Positions 13,675 to 13,892 of a stretch of 13,892 bases of DNA are shown here, in pieces. The notes under the pieces are model-generated. The model did no database searches and was not told the DNA's origin. It was given only the letters and a program-made list of their open reading frames with translations. The DNA comes from Flemingiibacterium sp045636265. Lineage in GTDB: Bacteria > Bacillota > Clostridia > Oscillospirales > CAG-272. A program made the position numbers and the translations under genes. The number at the start of each line of letters is the position of its first letter. Position 1 is the first letter of the stretch. The stretch lies in contig JAZTXD010000013.1 in NCBI GenBank assembly GCA_045636265.1, positions 1-13,892 of the forward strand, written 5' to 3'.

Positions 13675-13690
13675 GTTTAATTGATTAAAC
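13675..13690. repeat. 16-bp dispersed palindrome, copy 9 (late leader)
   Basis: GTTTAATTGATTAAAC has one transition from consensus. It lies 16 bases before the first late start codon, the mirror counterpart of copy 2 in the early leader. Confidence 0.8.
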
Positions 13691-13695
13691 GCTTT

Positions 13696-13721
13696 ACTTT
13701 AGTACTTTACTGTACTAAAGT
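13696..13721 (-). promoter_or_regulatory. Inverted repeat / 5' hairpin of the late transcript
   Basis: ACTTTAGTAC (13696-13705), six bases, GTACTAAAGT (13712-13721) is a perfect 10-bp inverted repeat. It begins a few bases after the predicted late transcription start, so the late mRNA would start with a hairpin, as the early one does at 172-195. As DNA it shares its arms with the CTTTAG palindromes near both ITRs, so it could also be an operator. Confidence 0.6.
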
Positions 13722-13730
13722 GAGGTTAAC

Positions 13731-13736
13731 ATAATA
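13731..13736 (-). promoter_or_regulatory. Candidate late promoter -10 without a -35 box
   Basis: TATTAT on the minus strand (one mismatch to TATAAT) is placed about 10 bases before the 5' hairpin, with no recognisable -35 hexamer at 17 bp. The iterons occupy the -35 region. The phi29 late promoter A3 also lacks a -35 box and needs activator p4, so this could be an activator-dependent late promoter. The call is tentative. Confidence 0.4.
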
Positions 13737-13737
13737 T

Positions 13738-13777
13738 TGTGAAAATTCTGTGAACAATTTGTGAACATTTTGTGAAC
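13738..13777 (-). repeat. Right subterminal 11-bp iterons (TGTGAAC)
   Basis: TGTGAAA at 13738 and TGTGAAC at 13749, 13760 and 13771 are spaced exactly 11 bp apart; a degenerate TGTGTC follows at 13783. Read on the minus strand the unit is GTTCACA, so the array is a mirror image of the one at 99-138 and lies at nearly the same distance from the ITR end (99 versus 102 bases). Confidence 0.8.
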
Positions 13778-13806
13778 GAAATTGTGTCAATTTTTCACAC
13801 AATTCA

Positions 13807-13822
13807 CTTTAGTCGACTAAAG
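13807..13822. repeat. CTTTAG-type perfect palindrome at right ITR edge
   Basis: CTTTAGTCGACTAAAG is a perfect 16-bp palindrome across the inner edge of the right ITR. The left counterpart (57-72) is imperfect because ITR identity ends in its middle. Confidence 0.65.
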
Positions 13823-13878
13823 CGTCCCGCCCCGAGCCCTTGGGGGAACGCGCGTTCGAGTTCAACCGATTAAACGGG
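13816..13878. repeat. Right inverted terminal repeat (ITR)
   Basis: Exact reverse complement of 1-63 over 63 bases, as expected for the second replication origin of a protein-primed linear genome. The right end continues for 14 more bases, so the complete ITR is probably at least 77 bp. Confidence 0.95.
13860..13875. repeat. 16-bp dispersed palindrome, copy 10 (in right ITR)
   Basis: GTTCAACCGATTAAAC, the reverse complement of copy 1, with two transitions from consensus. Confidence 0.75.
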
Positions 13879-13892
13879 GGGTAGGGATTCCC
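13879..13892. other. Right terminal extension, probable true genome end
   Basis: These 14 bases have no counterpart at the left end of the window. Read inward from the terminus the strand begins GGGAATCCC, a palindrome around a central base with three identical bases first. Protein-primed phages start at short terminal repeats that permit sliding back (phi29 AAA; PRD1 GGGG), so this may be the real end, with the left one incompletely assembled. Confidence 0.55.

Noticed and set aside
13785..13790. Perfect TTGACA on the minus strand as a -35 box for the late promoter
   Set aside because: No acceptable -10 hexamer lies 16-18 bases downstream; that region is filled by iterons.

Overview
This window looks like an essentially complete linear genome (about 13.9 kb) of a very small podovirus-type tailed phage with protein-primed replication, distantly related to phi29 (Picovirinae/Salasmaviridae-like). 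It has inverted terminal repeats at both ends, a family-B DNA polymerase with all protein-primed motifs and a small coupled gene upstream of it that fits a terminal protein. It also has a gp16-like packaging ATPase and a phi29-style set of head, collar and knob genes. Strong Shine-Dalgarno sites (AAAGGAG or GGGGGTGA type), a near-consensus sigma-A promoter and two perfect parS sites point to a host in Bacillota, perhaps a gut Clostridia. The host assignment is inference.

Layout. Positions 1-63 are the left inverted terminal repeat (ITR). Positions 64-282 hold 11-bp iterons, a strong promoter (TGGACA-17-TATAAT), a 5' leader hairpin and a 16-bp palindrome. From 283 to 4506 an early operon runs rightward: a putative HTH protein with an acidic tail, an unknown 95-residue protein, a 26-residue membrane peptide, an ssDNA-binding candidate, a terminal-protein candidate and the DNA polymerase. 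A bidirectional terminator at 4512-4537 separates it from the late operon, which runs leftward from the right end. In transcription order the late genes are a scaffold-position protein, two fibre-like proteins, major capsid protein, portal (upper collar), lower collar, tail knob split into two overlapping genes, holin and packaging ATPase. Positions 13660-13815 mirror the left regulatory region, and 13816-13878 is the right ITR, followed by 14 terminal bases absent from the left end.

How it fits together. The terminal-protein candidate and polymerase would replicate the genome from ITR ends starting GGG, which suits a sliding-back start. Late genes build a phi29-like particle and gp16 packages it. 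The two operons converge from promoters at the two termini, unlike phi29, whose left early and late operons diverge from an internal region.

The least explained parts are non-coding. A 16-bp palindrome (GTTTAATCGATTAAAC and transition variants) occurs ten times, in both ITRs, both leaders, gene boundaries and inside genes. Two exact chromosomal-type parS sites lie in the genome. Arrays of 11-bp-spaced GTTCACA repeats are placed as mirror images at both ends. I find no recognisable endolysin or tail peptidase.
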